Virus record (IMG/VR): IMGVR_UViG_3300036717_000095
Location: 1-56,767 of that record
DNA: 56,767 bases
Origin: a virus
Reading direction: 5' to 3' (one strand)
The translations under genes were made by a program, and so were the position numbers. Within the stretch, counting starts at the first letter, position 1; every line of letters starts with the position of its first letter. The notes under the pieces were generated by a model. The model ran no database searches. It saw only the letters and a program-made list of their open reading frames with translations, and was not told where the DNA came from. Shown piece after piece: positions 8,503 to 16,956 of this stretch.

Positions 8503-11500
8503 TTAGCCTCTTTCCGTGAAGTGGCGACCGAAGATTGTGTACGTCAACAGCTCGTTCTTGACGGCTTCTGCCGGGAAGGAGATCTGGAGTTGGAGGTGAC
8601 GGCACAAAGCAGGCAATCCTCCTTGGGTGAGGTAGAACCAGTCTTCGTACAGAGACGAGGAAGGAGGCAGAACGGAAGCGTTGACGCTGGTGGGCAGACT
8701 TTCAAAGGTGCCGCTGATTTCATCCAGCAATACGCTGATGGAAGGGTGACTTCCCGCAGCGGAGCACTGGGTGTTAAAGAACGAGATTTCAGCCAGTTCA
8801 CCGGGTTGGGCCAACACAATGCTGCCGATAATGGCGTTCCAGGTGTAGGTAGAGCCATTGTCGGTGAAAGTATTGAGGCTTCTTTCAAGAATAGGACCAC
8901 TGGTAGTCGGACCTAGTAATAGCTTTTTCGTGCCAGGGGTAACCTCGACTGATTGGACGGCCTGAACTCCCCCCGTGATGGTGGCGAACGGGCTCCAAGT
9001 CGTTCCGGTCTCGGGCGCAGGCGTGGGGTCCATTCTGTACCAGCCCGTGGCACCGTCCGCAACGTAAAGAGCGGTGTCCTGAGACCCGCCGACATGCCAT
9101 GCGATATACGCGGAGGCTGGGTTGTAGTTGTTGTCGAACTGATCTCCGATCGGGAACCCTACTTCTGAGATTCCGGAACTCGGATCAAGAGCAAGAACGT
9201 GGCGATCATTCGACATCATGTAAAGAACAGTGCCATCGATGTCCAGGGCGTTGTAACTGGCGAGTCCGATGTTCGCCAGCAAAGGAACCGCGTAGAAGCT
9301 TGCGATGGTGGTTCCAGCGATCACATAAGTATCGGAGACAGTGAAGACGTACAGGCCGGAACTGCCGTTCGGCCAGAGCCTGGTTACTTGGCTGGGGAAG
9401 ACGAAGTTATCTGCAGGGCTGAAGCATTCGTTCGGGTTCCCGTTCAAAATATCAGGTCCTCCGGAACAATAGACGGTGTTGTCTACTGCTCCCCAGATTC
9501 TCTGTAGGTGGTATGTAGGAATGCTTAGACCGGCAGGAGGGGGAGTGTTGGTGCCAGTGGTGTCCGCCTCGATCAGCTCATTTAGAGTAGAAGTCGGAGA
9601 CGGAGGATCTGGCGAGGTGTCGAGGTAGCTCCATGAACCTCCATTCGCTGGCGCGGGAATGTCGGCCAGCCAGTAGAGGGTTCCACCCGTTGTTAAAGGG
9701 GTAGTAGAGGTGGAGGCATTTCCTTGGACCGTTCTGTAAATCTCGATCGTGTCTACTTGGGGATCGGAACTGCCAGCACCTGAAACGGTGATGTAATTCT
9801 CAGCCTTTCTAAGGATAGCCGCCGTCATAGGGGAGGCGGTACTTACGTTACTTGTAACACTGTTCTTGAAGGCATAGGCGTATCCCCATCCCCCAGTGTT
9901 AGCTGCCGCTGCTGATCCAGTGTTCAACCAGAGGATTTGACTCGGGGTGGTTCCGTCTACAGTGTAGTCACCTTGGGCCATCCAACTGGGGGCAGTTCCC
10001 CCGGACAAACCTCCGATAGAAACCTGTTCGTTGTTAAAGTTCGAATCGATGACAGTCGAAAGGTTGGATACTAGAATAGAGTCCCCGATGTTGCTCTCGG
10101 TAGTAGTGCCTGCTGCTCTGGTTGTTACGTTCCCTGAGTTGAACCAGGTTACAGTCCCATCCTGGACGAATCCGCTGTTCCAGAGGATAGAATGAGTTGC
10201 CGCGCTCGATGACGTTCCAGGGGTCGTGCAAGTAAAGAAGCATGAGTAGGGACCCTGTGTCTCAACGATTTTAGAAGGCGGTGGGATAGGATTCTTTACA
10301 AGCGTAGTGATGTAATAAGTTACAGCGATGCTCGCCCCTACCGCATAGACGGTGCTGGGTACTCTAGTTTCTGAGTTTTGATAAGTCCAAACGGCTGACC
10401 CATCATTCGTTGTGCTGGTTGTCCAAGAGGGTGTTCCTCCTCCCGTTGTACCAGGAGTAGTCAATAATTGAAGGTTGTTGGCACTGTCTACAACAGTCTG
10501 ACTCGGCCAGTAGTAAGTGTTTGCCGCCCAAGCATTCGTCAAAGAGACCGGCGTGTTCGCGACCTGAGGCGCATTTGTCGGCCCTACGATCCCCCAATTC
10601 TGGACTGAGGGGCCATGGCATTGCCAGATGTTGCCTCGGATAGAGTCTTCAATCGTCAGTCCGCCTGTGGTTTCGTTCCAGGTAGGTGCGGTGACATAGC
10701 TCCTGCCTTCGTTTGCGTTTGTGATGACAACCGGAGTGGCGCTTCCTTCCGTGGTGGTAAGATAATCCGGATGATTTGCGGAAGCGAGAATGACGTTCGA
10801 TAGAGCGAAATTGGTAACTGTGTAGGTGTTGTTGTTTAACCAGGTCTGAACATTCATATCGCGGAACGATATTTGGTCGCCCGGTATGAGACCTGCAACG
10901 TCGGCACAAGTGACTGTGAGAACATTAGAGAACACGGAAGTGGAGGTGACTTTGATTCCATATCCCTGCATGACTTGCAGATTGTTATCAGGATCTAGAA
11001 TTACCGTTCCCGTTTGATACAAGGTTAAAGCGGTCCATGCCTGAAACCAATCCCACTGAAGAAGATCTACCCCGTCACCCATGTAGAGGGAGTTACCAAC
11101 ACTCTGCATGTACCCTTGACCGGACCCTGCGGACTTCGGAAAGATCACCTGCTGAGTCGAAGGCCCGGTGGCGTTATAGATGTTAGAAGCCGTGTCCGCC
11201 ATGACGTAGATGTTTTCAGAGTCTGAGGTGAAGGTCCGAAACTCGTAGAAAGCATCGATCGCGGGAAAGGTTGCGCTGTTGTAGACGGTGTGACCAGGCC
11301 GTCTCTGTAATGTCAGACGATTGGACAGCTCGCAGTTCGAACCACCGTACAGAGACTCGAATCTCGTGCCGGAATAGAACTTCTCGTAGAGATAGGGGGT
11401 CGCCGCGTCCCGGAGAGGACTGCGTTGGGTCCACAATCCCGTGATCCACCGGTTGGTGAAGATCGGGACATATTTCGGGGGCTTGGACATCTGCCCCCCG

Positions 11501-11523
11501 GCTTGCTGGATGGGGCTAGTCAT
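8503..11523 (-). CDS. large tail protein, possibly tail nozzle/hub
   Basis: 1006 residues, directly downstream of the adaptor genes. Residues 15-75 read FTNRWITGLWTQRSPLRDA, then a surface-rich part ending in LQRRPGHTVYN. This resembles the opening of T7 gp12-type nozzle proteins, where a 'no-go, RPG' motif is common. The rest is beta-rich, Gly/Ser/Thr/Asn-rich, with repeats that look like Ig-like or propeller strands (for example LYMMSNDRHVLALDPSSG). About twice the length of T7 gp12, it may include inserted adhesion domains. ATG at 11523 overlaps the previous stop; a second ATG at 11490 is possible. Assignment is by position and local motif. Confidence 0.6.
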   Translation of the reverse strand: MTSPIQQAGGQMSKPPKYVPIFTNRWITGLWTQRSPLRDAATPYLYEKFYSGTRFESLYGGSNCELSNRLTLQRRPGHTVYNSATFPAIDAFYEFRTFTSDSENIYVMADTASNIYNATGPSTQQVIFPKSAGSGQGYMQSVGNSLYMGDGVDLLQWDWFQAWTALTLYQTGTVILDPDNNLQVMQGYGIKVTSTSVFSNVLTVTCADVAGLIPGDQISFRDMNVQTWLNNNTYTVTNFALSNVILASANHPDYLTTTEGSATPVVITNANEGRSYVTAPTWNETTGGLTIEDSIRGNIWQCHGPSVQNWGIVGPTNAPQVANTPVSLTNAWAANTYYWPSQTVVDSANNLQLLTTPGTTGGGTPSWTTSTTNDGSAVWTYQNSETRVPSTVYAVGASIAVTYYITTLVKNPIPPPSKIVETQGPYSCFFTCTTPGTSSSAATHSILWNSGFVQDGTVTWFNSGNVTTRAAGTTTESNIGDSILVSNLSTVIDSNFNNEQVSIGGLSGGTAPSWMAQGDYTVDGTTPSQILWLNTGSAAAANTGGWGYAYAFKNSVTSNVSTASPMTAAILRKAENYITVSGAGSSDPQVDTIEIYRTVQGNASTSTTPLTTGGTLYWLADIPAPANGGSWSYLDTSPDPPSPTSTLNELIEADTTGTNTPPPAGLSIPTYHLQRIWGAVDNTVYCSGGPDILNGNPNECFSPADNFVFPSQVTRLWPNGSSGLYVFTVSDTYVIAGTTIASFYAVPLLANIGLASYNALDIDGTVLYMMSNDRHVLALDPSSGISEVGFPIGDQFDNNYNPASAYIAWHVGGSQDTALYVADGATGWYRMDPTPAPETGTTWSPFATITGGVQAVQSVEVTPGTKKLLLGPTTSGPILERSLNTFTDNGSTYTWNAIIGSIVLAQPGELAEISFFNTQCSAAGSHPSISVLLDEISGTFESLPTSVNASVLPPSSSLYEDWFYLTQGGLPALCRHLQLQISFPAEAVKNELLTYTIFGRHFTERG

Positions 11524-11755
11524 TTATTGCGACCGGTGTAATTCTGGTGAGGGGAACGGAACCTCCATAGAACTGCCGAAGATTGTCTACAGATACTACG
11601 GCGGGCGGCAGGGGGCCGCGAAGGAAGATACTCCGTCCAACACTGATCGGCGCGGGCGCGGGCATGGGATGCACGGCGTTATGAGGATCAACCGGTTGGA
11701 ATCGATTGGGATCGATTTTGGCGGCGGCATCTACCGCTTGAGCAATGGTGGACAT
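11516..11755 (-). CDS. small Pro-rich protein in the tail module
   Basis: 79 residues from the ATG at 11755 (MSTIAQAVDAAAKIDP), which overlaps the upstream stop as TAATG. A TTG further up would lie inside the adaptor gene. Rich in Pro and Ala and probably extended. Position between adaptor and tail protein suggests a minor structural or assembly part. Not recognised. Confidence 0.55.
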   Translation of the reverse strand: MSTIAQAVDAAAKIDPNRFQPVDPHNAVHPMPAPAPISVGRSIFLRGPLPPAVVSVDNLRQFYGGSVPLTRITPVAIND

Positions 11756-12816
11756 TAGTAGGGGTAAATGCTGTACGGCCAACCAGGACCGATGGGTAGC
11801 CCGTTGTAAACAGGGGAGCTACCGTTCATGATGCTCTCTGAGGGATACATCACTGCATCCTCTCGTTCGCGATCGGCGGATCTCACCGCAACCATTAGAT
11901 CCTCTTCCCACTTCTGGAAAGACTCGGCAAAGAGTTTCGAACCGGCATGTTCGTAACACATCGCCTTAAAACCTTGGCGAAACAAATAAGCGAATTCATC
12001 AGGGATCGGAGCGAGGGTCTGTTGCAGAGAAGTAATTGTCGGTGGTTTCTTTTGATAAATGGGTTCCATCAACCAGGCTAAACTTGACAAAGCAGGTAGA
12101 GGTGCAATTCGAATCGCATACCCGTTCGGGTTGGCAACGGTCCAGGTTACGGTACCATCGGTGACCGTGGTTCCAGCAGGAGAATTGGCTGTAAGAAGAG
12201 GCTGGGTACTTCCTGAAATACCGTATGGATTGGGTGTCGGAAGTACGACCGGTTGTCCGGTAAAGCCGGGGCTATTGATATTGAGACCTAGTACGGTCGA
12301 ATTGATGTACAGAAGGTTCCCATTTGCGTCTTGAAACTGCTGAATGGGGGTAATAGGGATTTGTGCCTGACCGTAGCCACAACCGTAAGCCGTAAGTGGA
12401 TACCATTGCCCCAGATACGCCAAAGAATTCGGGACGAACGAACAGTTAAACGGATAACCCTGGTAAGACGTGCGTCCGAGATCCCGGACAGACTCCATGG
12501 TCCACACAGGCTTGGGAGCGAGGTTTCCGTTGTTGGTCGAGTTATTGATGTCGATGCGATCGCAAGACTCCAACCAGCCCATGTCGGTAACTTGGGTCAG
12601 ATAATCCTGTTGGAGAGCCACACTGAGAATGTCCGGAACGTAAGCCCGGTTCCACTTCCAGTCCATCCCCTCGGCAAGGATTCTTTGGAGAACGTCATTC
12701 GCGATCGTCAAGGCCGGTTCCTGCGTCCATCCGCCTGCAGGAAGTTGAGGACTCAACTCCGCATAAGCTCGGGTGCTTCGGACGACTTGTTGAACTGTTA
12801 TAGTGCTGGCGATGAT
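11755..12816 (-). CDS. head-tail adaptor paralogue with inserted domain
   Basis: Predicted adaptor resembling podoviral T7 gp11/P22 gp4-type gatekeepers. It is a clear paralogue of the 243-residue protein at 13057-13788. Shared points are DWKWNR against AWRWNR, MGWLESCDRID against FGWIEKATL, and PIPDEFAYLFRQGFKAM against PLPDYLSYLYMQGFMAK. About 90 residues in the middle (Pro/Thr/Asn-rich, strand-forming) are extra. The first canonical start is a TTG at 12756, but similarity to the paralogue continues 20 codons upstream. There the frame opens with ATC ATC GCC AGC at 12816, exactly the paralogue's length before the W-x-W-N-R motif. I therefore place the start at 12816; translation from ATC is inferred. 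Confidence 0.65.
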   Translation of the reverse strand: MIASTITVQQVVRSTRAYAELSPQLPAGGWTQEPALTIANDVLQRILAEGMDWKWNRAYVPDILSVALQQDYLTQVTDMGWLESCDRIDINNSTNNGNLAPKPVWTMESVRDLGRTSYQGYPFNCSFVPNSLAYLGQWYPLTAYGCGYGQAQIPITPIQQFQDANGNLLYINSTVLGLNINSPGFTGQPVVLPTPNPYGISGSTQPLLTANSPAGTTVTDGTVTWTVANPNGYAIRIAPLPALSSLAWLMEPIYQKKPPTITSLQQTLAPIPDEFAYLFRQGFKAMCYEHAGSKLFAESFQKWEEDLMVAVRSADREREDAVMYPSESIMNGSSPVYNGLPIGPGWPYSIYPY

Positions 12817-12871
12817 GCACCCCGGCTAGAGCAATGGTGTAGAATTCCACGGATATGAAGCAGATACCCCA

Positions 12872-13057
12872 CTAGAAGCCCCCTGCTTTCCCTGCTTTTT
12901 GTACGATCGGTTGGTAGGTCCAACCAAAGTATAGCCAGCCCCCTTCGACAATCGGTTCACTCGCCATGGTCTTCCAGTCGCCCGGATGTAAGGCATCGAT
13001 GGAAGAAGTATGGACTAGAGTTCCGTCATCCTTGTAGAGCTGAAGTTCGAGTCTCAT
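12872..13057 (-). CDS. small beta-rich protein between adaptor genes
   Basis: 61 residues beginning MRLELQLYKDDGTLVHTSS. The ATG overlaps the stop of the first adaptor as TAATG. Pattern suggests a short beta sheet; the C-terminus is Lys/Gly-rich. No match recognised. A minor virion or assembly protein is the likely role given its place inside the connector module. Confidence 0.55.
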   Translation of the reverse strand: MRLELQLYKDDGTLVHTSSIDALHPGDWKTMASEPIVEGGWLYFGWTYQPIVQKAGKAGGF

Positions 13058-13788
13058 TACTGTCCGAGAAACCTTCCCTGGGTAGCATTCTGCGAGGTCT
13101 GCAACATGTTGTTCTGCTCCCTCTGCAGATCAATTCGCTGACCGAGGAACAGATTGACTTGGGTCTGGTCCAGACCGCCGTTGGCGGCTACCAGTTGTTT
13201 CACAAACAAAGACATGGTGCTGCCGAACCGTTCATCCACAAAGTATTCGTAGCTTTTAGCCATGAAGCCTTGCATGTACAAGTACGAAAGGTAGTCTGGG
13301 AGGGGAGACCAAGTGTCGGTTAGATTGGCGAAATTCGGAGGAGCGTTCTGGCTGGTGATCGTGACCGTGTAGACCTTATCAGGCACGGGTGAAAGACGGA
13401 AAGTGATAGAGCCTGCGTTGTTGTCGAGTTCCGGTGCCAGAAACACAGGCTGATTTTGAGTCGCTTCGATCCCGAGATCCATTTGTACAGCCAGCTCGGT
13501 AGTCAATGCCGGTGACACTGTGTTGTCGGTAAGAGTAGCTTTCTCGATCCAACCGAAGTTCGAAATCGATTCTGCGTAGTCTTGCGTCCCGGCTGTCGTG
13601 GTGAAGGTGTTGACCTGGCGATTCCATCTCCACGCAAAAGGTGGAGACAAAATAAACTGCCGCACCCAATCCCCGGCAAGATAAGCCAGGTCATTGGGTG
13701 CGGACAGCGCGGGAAAGGTCAACGGTGCTTGCCGAATGTAGGTTTGAGCCACATTCAGAATGCGCCCTAGAGTGTTGGTGACAGCCAA
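13057..13788 (-). CDS. head-tail adaptor (gatekeeper-like) protein
   Basis: 243 residues. The N-terminal helices followed by FAWRWNRQVNTFTTTAGTQ and a GW motif fit the adaptor proteins that sit under the portal in short-tailed phages. The start is a TTG at 13788, preceded by AAAGGAG at correct spacing. It shares its whole plan with the larger paralogue at 11755-12816. Gene order portal, scaffold, capsid, adaptor, tail protein supports the call. The long helical C-terminus is Gln-rich. Confidence 0.65.
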   Translation of the reverse strand: MAVTNTLGRILNVAQTYIRQAPLTFPALSAPNDLAYLAGDWVRQFILSPPFAWRWNRQVNTFTTTAGTQDYAESISNFGWIEKATLTDNTVSPALTTELAVQMDLGIEATQNQPVFLAPELDNNAGSITFRLSPVPDKVYTVTITSQNAPPNFANLTDTWSPLPDYLSYLYMQGFMAKSYEYFVDERFGSTMSLFVKQLVAANGGLDQTQVNLFLGQRIDLQREQNNMLQTSQNATQGRFLGQ

Positions 13789-13799
13789 GAATTACTCCT

Positions 13800-14297
13800 T
13801 TATCGAGCGGCCATTGCTTTGACGGGATCGCGGAAGACCCTCTGACCGGCCCGCGACATGCGGTTGGCGTTCTTGTGTTTGAACCACTTTAACTCTTCCG
13901 GGTCCTCGGAGTTCGACCAGATGGTCTTCTGGCAGTTGGTGCAAATTCCAACCACTACACCCGTGTCAAGCTGATGGAGGACAAAAGAGCCCATCTGCCC
14001 TTGATATTCACTCAGAGCGTTCGAGCCTTGAAGGTGGGCGCAGTAGGCGCGGCTTGCTTCGATTTCCGCCTGCATTCGCTCTTGAGCGATACGGAACGAA
14101 TCCCTCATCATATCCTCGTTCTCTTTCACACGAGGATCAACGTAAGGCTTGCGGGATTCGAGAATGGCGTTGGCGAAGGTCTGTCCGGACTGCTTCACCG
14201 CCTCCGATACCGAGGCGGCGATGAGGGCTTGAAGTTCTTCGAGCCCAAGGGTAAGTGTTTTTTTCTTTGGTTCTACTACTTGTTCATTGTCAGGCAT
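13800..14297 (-). CDS. zinc-ribbon-bearing late protein
   Basis: 165 residues. The first two thirds are helical and charged. The last third has CTNCQKTIWSNSEDPEELKW followed by FKHKNANRM; with Cys/His near 85 (YCAHLQG) this could make a metal-binding knuckle. It lies between the capsid-proximal genes and the adaptors. Function unknown; possibly a virion-associated or assembly protein. Confidence 0.55.
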   Translation of the reverse strand: MPDNEQVVEPKKKTLTLGLEELQALIAASVSEAVKQSGQTFANAILESRKPYVDPRVKENEDMMRDSFRIAQERMQAEIEASRAYCAHLQGSNALSEYQGQMGSFVLHQLDTGVVVGICTNCQKTIWSNSEDPEELKWFKHKNANRMSRAGQRVFRDPVKAMAAR

Positions 14298-14338
14298 AAC
14301 TTTCTCCCTGCGAAAATCCGTTCGCTGCGGTTATTGGG

Positions 14339-14995
14339 TTACAAACTGTTTCTGAACTCGTATAACTTCCGGTTATAGCGGGCGGAAGCTTTCCCCTCGG
14401 CAGGGCCGAACACCTTGTTGGCCATCTCTTCCGTCAGCATCTTCGCCTTGATAAGACGAAGCAGGACGGTTCTCCAGCCCCGTTGTTTCTCCCGGACGGC
14501 TACATTTCTGTCATTGAATTCGTACTGACTGAATTCCGGAAGGATTCCTGTGGGGATGTAAAAGAGGTATTCGAAGGTTTTTCCATCGAGCGACGGTTGG
14601 GGGGTTCCGTAAGTCTTGAAGACAGCCAGATCCCCTATGATCCTGCCTTGGGTGATGTACAGGTTTGGGATCAGTTCACGAAGAGTGAACACGAGGTCAT
14701 TACTGAGCAAAGGCTTCCCTACCCTCGCTGCGTCATCATAGAGTTCTTCCTGATGATCCCAGCGTTGACTTTGGGAAGCGTTGTAGTTCATTTCTTTCTG
14801 GCGGGCGATGTGCTCTTCGGTACTTAATCTTTCGGCTGTCTGGCAAAGAGCACAAAGATGCTTCCGACCGTCACGGGAGGAGGAGTCTTTGTCGAAATAC
14901 TTATAGGCAAGGACGCGGTAACAACCGATACATTCCTTGCCTAGAAGTTCAGGACTCTCCATGACCATGCGGTCGATCTCATTGAATTCACTCAT
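14339..14995 (-). CDS. zinc-binding late protein
   Basis: 218 residues with a four-Cys knuckle near the N-terminus: CIGC at about 22-25 and CALC at about 48-51, around the stretch FDKDSSSRDGRK. This spacing and the S-x-DG between the pairs occur in many small phage zinc proteins and in HNH-nuclease-like folds, but I see no HNH catalytic triad. The remainder is a mixed domain with YLFYIPTGILPEFSQY. Function not known. Confidence 0.55.
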   Translation of the reverse strand: MSEFNEIDRMVMESPELLGKECIGCYRVLAYKYFDKDSSSRDGRKHLCALCQTAERLSTEEHIARQKEMNYNASQSQRWDHQEELYDDAARVGKPLLSNDLVFTLRELIPNLYITQGRIIGDLAVFKTYGTPQPSLDGKTFEYLFYIPTGILPEFSQYEFNDRNVAVREKQRGWRTVLLRLIKAKMLTEEMANKVFGPAEGKASARYNRKLYEFRNSL

Positions 14996-15024
14996 ACAGG
15001 TCCCCTTTCGCGGGAAGTTCAGAG

Positions 15025-15696
15025 TTACAGTTGACTTAGGCTGAATTCAGAAACGGCGATAACACCACCAGCGGCGTTGCCCCAGTTCGACACCCCGATG
15101 AAGTTCAATCCCGACAACGCAACGCTTGTGATGGCGTTCGAGTTAGCCTGCCAAACGTGGTAGGAAGGCGTTCCGAAGTTGACACCCCACCAAAATTGGC
15201 CGTACAACTGTTGCGAAGTAGAGTCCCAGAAACACTGGCTTTCGAGGACGAAACTCGCAGCAGTGGTCGAAGATTCGCTGCCGGTTAGAGCACCGGTAGT
15301 AGCGATCGCTGTGCCACCGCTAACAGTGGTGCCGCAGTAAATGGCGAGAGTGATCGAGTTTCCCGCGTTGCTTGCTGGGGTAAGAACACCACAGAGACGA
15401 AGCAAGAAAGGGCGACCGCTATCGAACGTCTTCGCGCTATGACTCGGGGCCGGAGCGTTGATAGGAATGCCCTGGCGACCGGTTCGATAACTTAAAGCCG
15501 CGTTGGTGTTCGGGTCTTGCGGGAAAGTGGAACCAGAGATATAGTTACCCTGCGGGATTGTTAGAACCGCAGGAACTCCGGTACCACTATCGGTGTTGGA
15601 CAAGAACGCAGTGGCACCAGTTGCAGCCAGGGTCTGAGATGCAATTTGGTTACGAAGAGTTCCGCCTTGGAAGCTAGCAATTGTGTTGAAATTCAT
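15025..15696 (-). CDS. probable capsid decoration / virion beta-sandwich protein
   Basis: 223 residues, beta-rich, Ser/Thr/Ala/Gly-rich and without charged clusters. The C-terminal part is related to the protein at 41337-41942: both have a G/ARPF start, a TAIATTG stretch, an aromatic strand with FWDSTSQ or LWDSQSK, and a final FxF-type strand. It lies two genes downstream of the major capsid gene, which suits a decoration or head-fibre protein. The role is inferred from composition, context and paralogy. Confidence 0.55.
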   Translation of the reverse strand: MNFNTIASFQGGTLRNQIASQTLAATGATAFLSNTDSGTGVPAVLTIPQGNYISGSTFPQDPNTNAALSYRTGRQGIPINAPAPSHSAKTFDSGRPFLLRLCGVLTPASNAGNSITLAIYCGTTVSGGTAIATTGALTGSESSTTAASFVLESQCFWDSTSQQLYGQFWWGVNFGTPSYHVWQANSNAITSVALSGLNFIGVSNWGNAAGGVIAVSEFSLSQL

Positions 15697-15721
15697 GGAT
15701 TGTCCTTTGGAGTGACGTTAA

Positions 15722-16345
15722 CTAAGTCAAGTTTTCGCCAACTTGGGTGGTCGGCTTCTTTCGTGCTTTGAAGATGGGTTCGGCATCAAGCTTGCCGTTT
15801 CCTACATAAATCGCACAGACCCCGCCAGGTTCCACCAAGGTGTAATCGTGGTTGCCCGACAGCATGGTGCCGATCTCGTGAATCACGCTGGAGTGCGCGA
15901 CCAGTAGCAGTGGAATTCCAATCTCCTCCCCCTTGTCGATCGCCTGGGCAAGAATAGGACGGACGCGATTCCGGAACTCATTCAAGGATTCCCCACCGGG
16001 AAACGGTAGGTCGGGATTCTGTACGTGATGCTCCACGATCGCCAGATTGTCCTCATCCTTTGGCTTCCCGCCAAGATCCCCGACATTCCATGCCCGGAGT
16101 TCTTCGTTCGGGAAAATGTCCATAAGTTTGCGATCGCCGATCGTCTTGGCGGTTTCTCGGGTTCTCTTTTTGTCGGAATGAATGATGTAGGAAAGATCGA
16201 CGGGCTCGAAGTAATGCGCGAGTTGATGCGCGTCCCTTACTCCGGACTTATCTAGAGGCGCGTCGATCGGTCCACGGAAAGCGTCCCTCTTATTCAAGTC
16301 AGTCACTCCGTGGCGGGCTACAAAAACCAGAACTTGCTTTTCCAT
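15722..16345 (-). CDS. histidine phosphatase family protein
   Basis: 207 residues of the phosphoglycerate-mutase-like superfamily. The catalytic RHG is at 11-13 (VARHGVTDLN). Other expected parts are present: HSDKKRTRETA with the second Arg, the PGGES loop, and VAHSSVIHEI with the second His. It should form a phosphohistidine and remove phosphate from a small molecule or protein; the substrate cannot be told. Such an enzyme between capsid and decoration genes is unusual. Start overlaps the previous stop (TAATG). Confidence 0.85.
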   Translation of the reverse strand: MEKQVLVFVARHGVTDLNKRDAFRGPIDAPLDKSGVRDAHQLAHYFEPVDLSYIIHSDKKRTRETAKTIGDRKLMDIFPNEELRAWNVGDLGGKPKDEDNLAIVEHHVQNPDLPFPGGESLNEFRNRVRPILAQAIDKGEEIGIPLLLVAHSSVIHEIGTMLSGNHDYTLVEPGGVCAIYVGNGKLDAEPIFKARKKPTTQVGENLT

Positions 16346-16746
16346 TAGTCGCCAACTAGAGCGTCGTCACCAAGAGCATTAGGGTTTCGGATGATAGGAG
16401 TGGCGTTCTCGATCACAGCGTCCTGCCACAAACTGGAGGTGGTGACGCTTGCGGAGGGAGCACCGGGAAACTCATCCTCGATGGCGGCTTCCACTACTGC
16501 CTGCACATCGTTACTGGCGGTTTTTTCCTGCTGGATTTCAGCAACGAAACCCGCAAGCTCGGGATGACCGGCCTGGGGGTGTTTGCCATCGAGCAGAAAC
16601 TGAACAGCCGCTTTTCGCCAATCGCGGTTGGCGGCTTCATTGCGGGCGAGATCCAACAGGATCTGTGCGGGAAGGTGGCCGATCTGTTCGGCACGTTGAT
16701 CGTATAGGCGTTGGGCGTTCGCCCTTTTCGCTTGTGATTCGTCCAT
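16345..16746 (-). CDS. acidic helical late protein next to the capsid gene
   Basis: 133 residues from the ATG at 16746 (MDESQAKRANAQRLYDQRA), with GAGG just upstream. An in-frame start at 16860 would add 38 residues of poorer character. Helical and charged N-terminal half, acidic C-terminus. Immediately downstream of the capsid gene and joined by TAATG to the histidine phosphatase. Possible head-assembly factor; no family recognised. Confidence 0.55.
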   Translation of the reverse strand: MDESQAKRANAQRLYDQRAEQIGHLPAQILLDLARNEAANRDWRKAAVQFLLDGKHPQAGHPELAGFVAEIQQEKTASNDVQAVVEAAIEDEFPGAPSASVTTSSLWQDAVIENATPIIRNPNALGDDALVGD

Positions 16747-16956
16747 TGCAGCCTCGATTGAAATGGTTTCAAAAAATCGTTCAGGAAAGAAAGTAGGGAG
16801 CGAACTGGTCAGGCCCACTCCCAACTTCTCGTCAATCCGGACTACGACGACCAATCGCAATCTTTCATGAGCCCCGGCGTAGGGTTGTCGATGTGAACGC
16901 GCCGTACCGGTCTTATTACAGTGCGGAGATTAGGATCACTATTCTCCGCACCTTGG

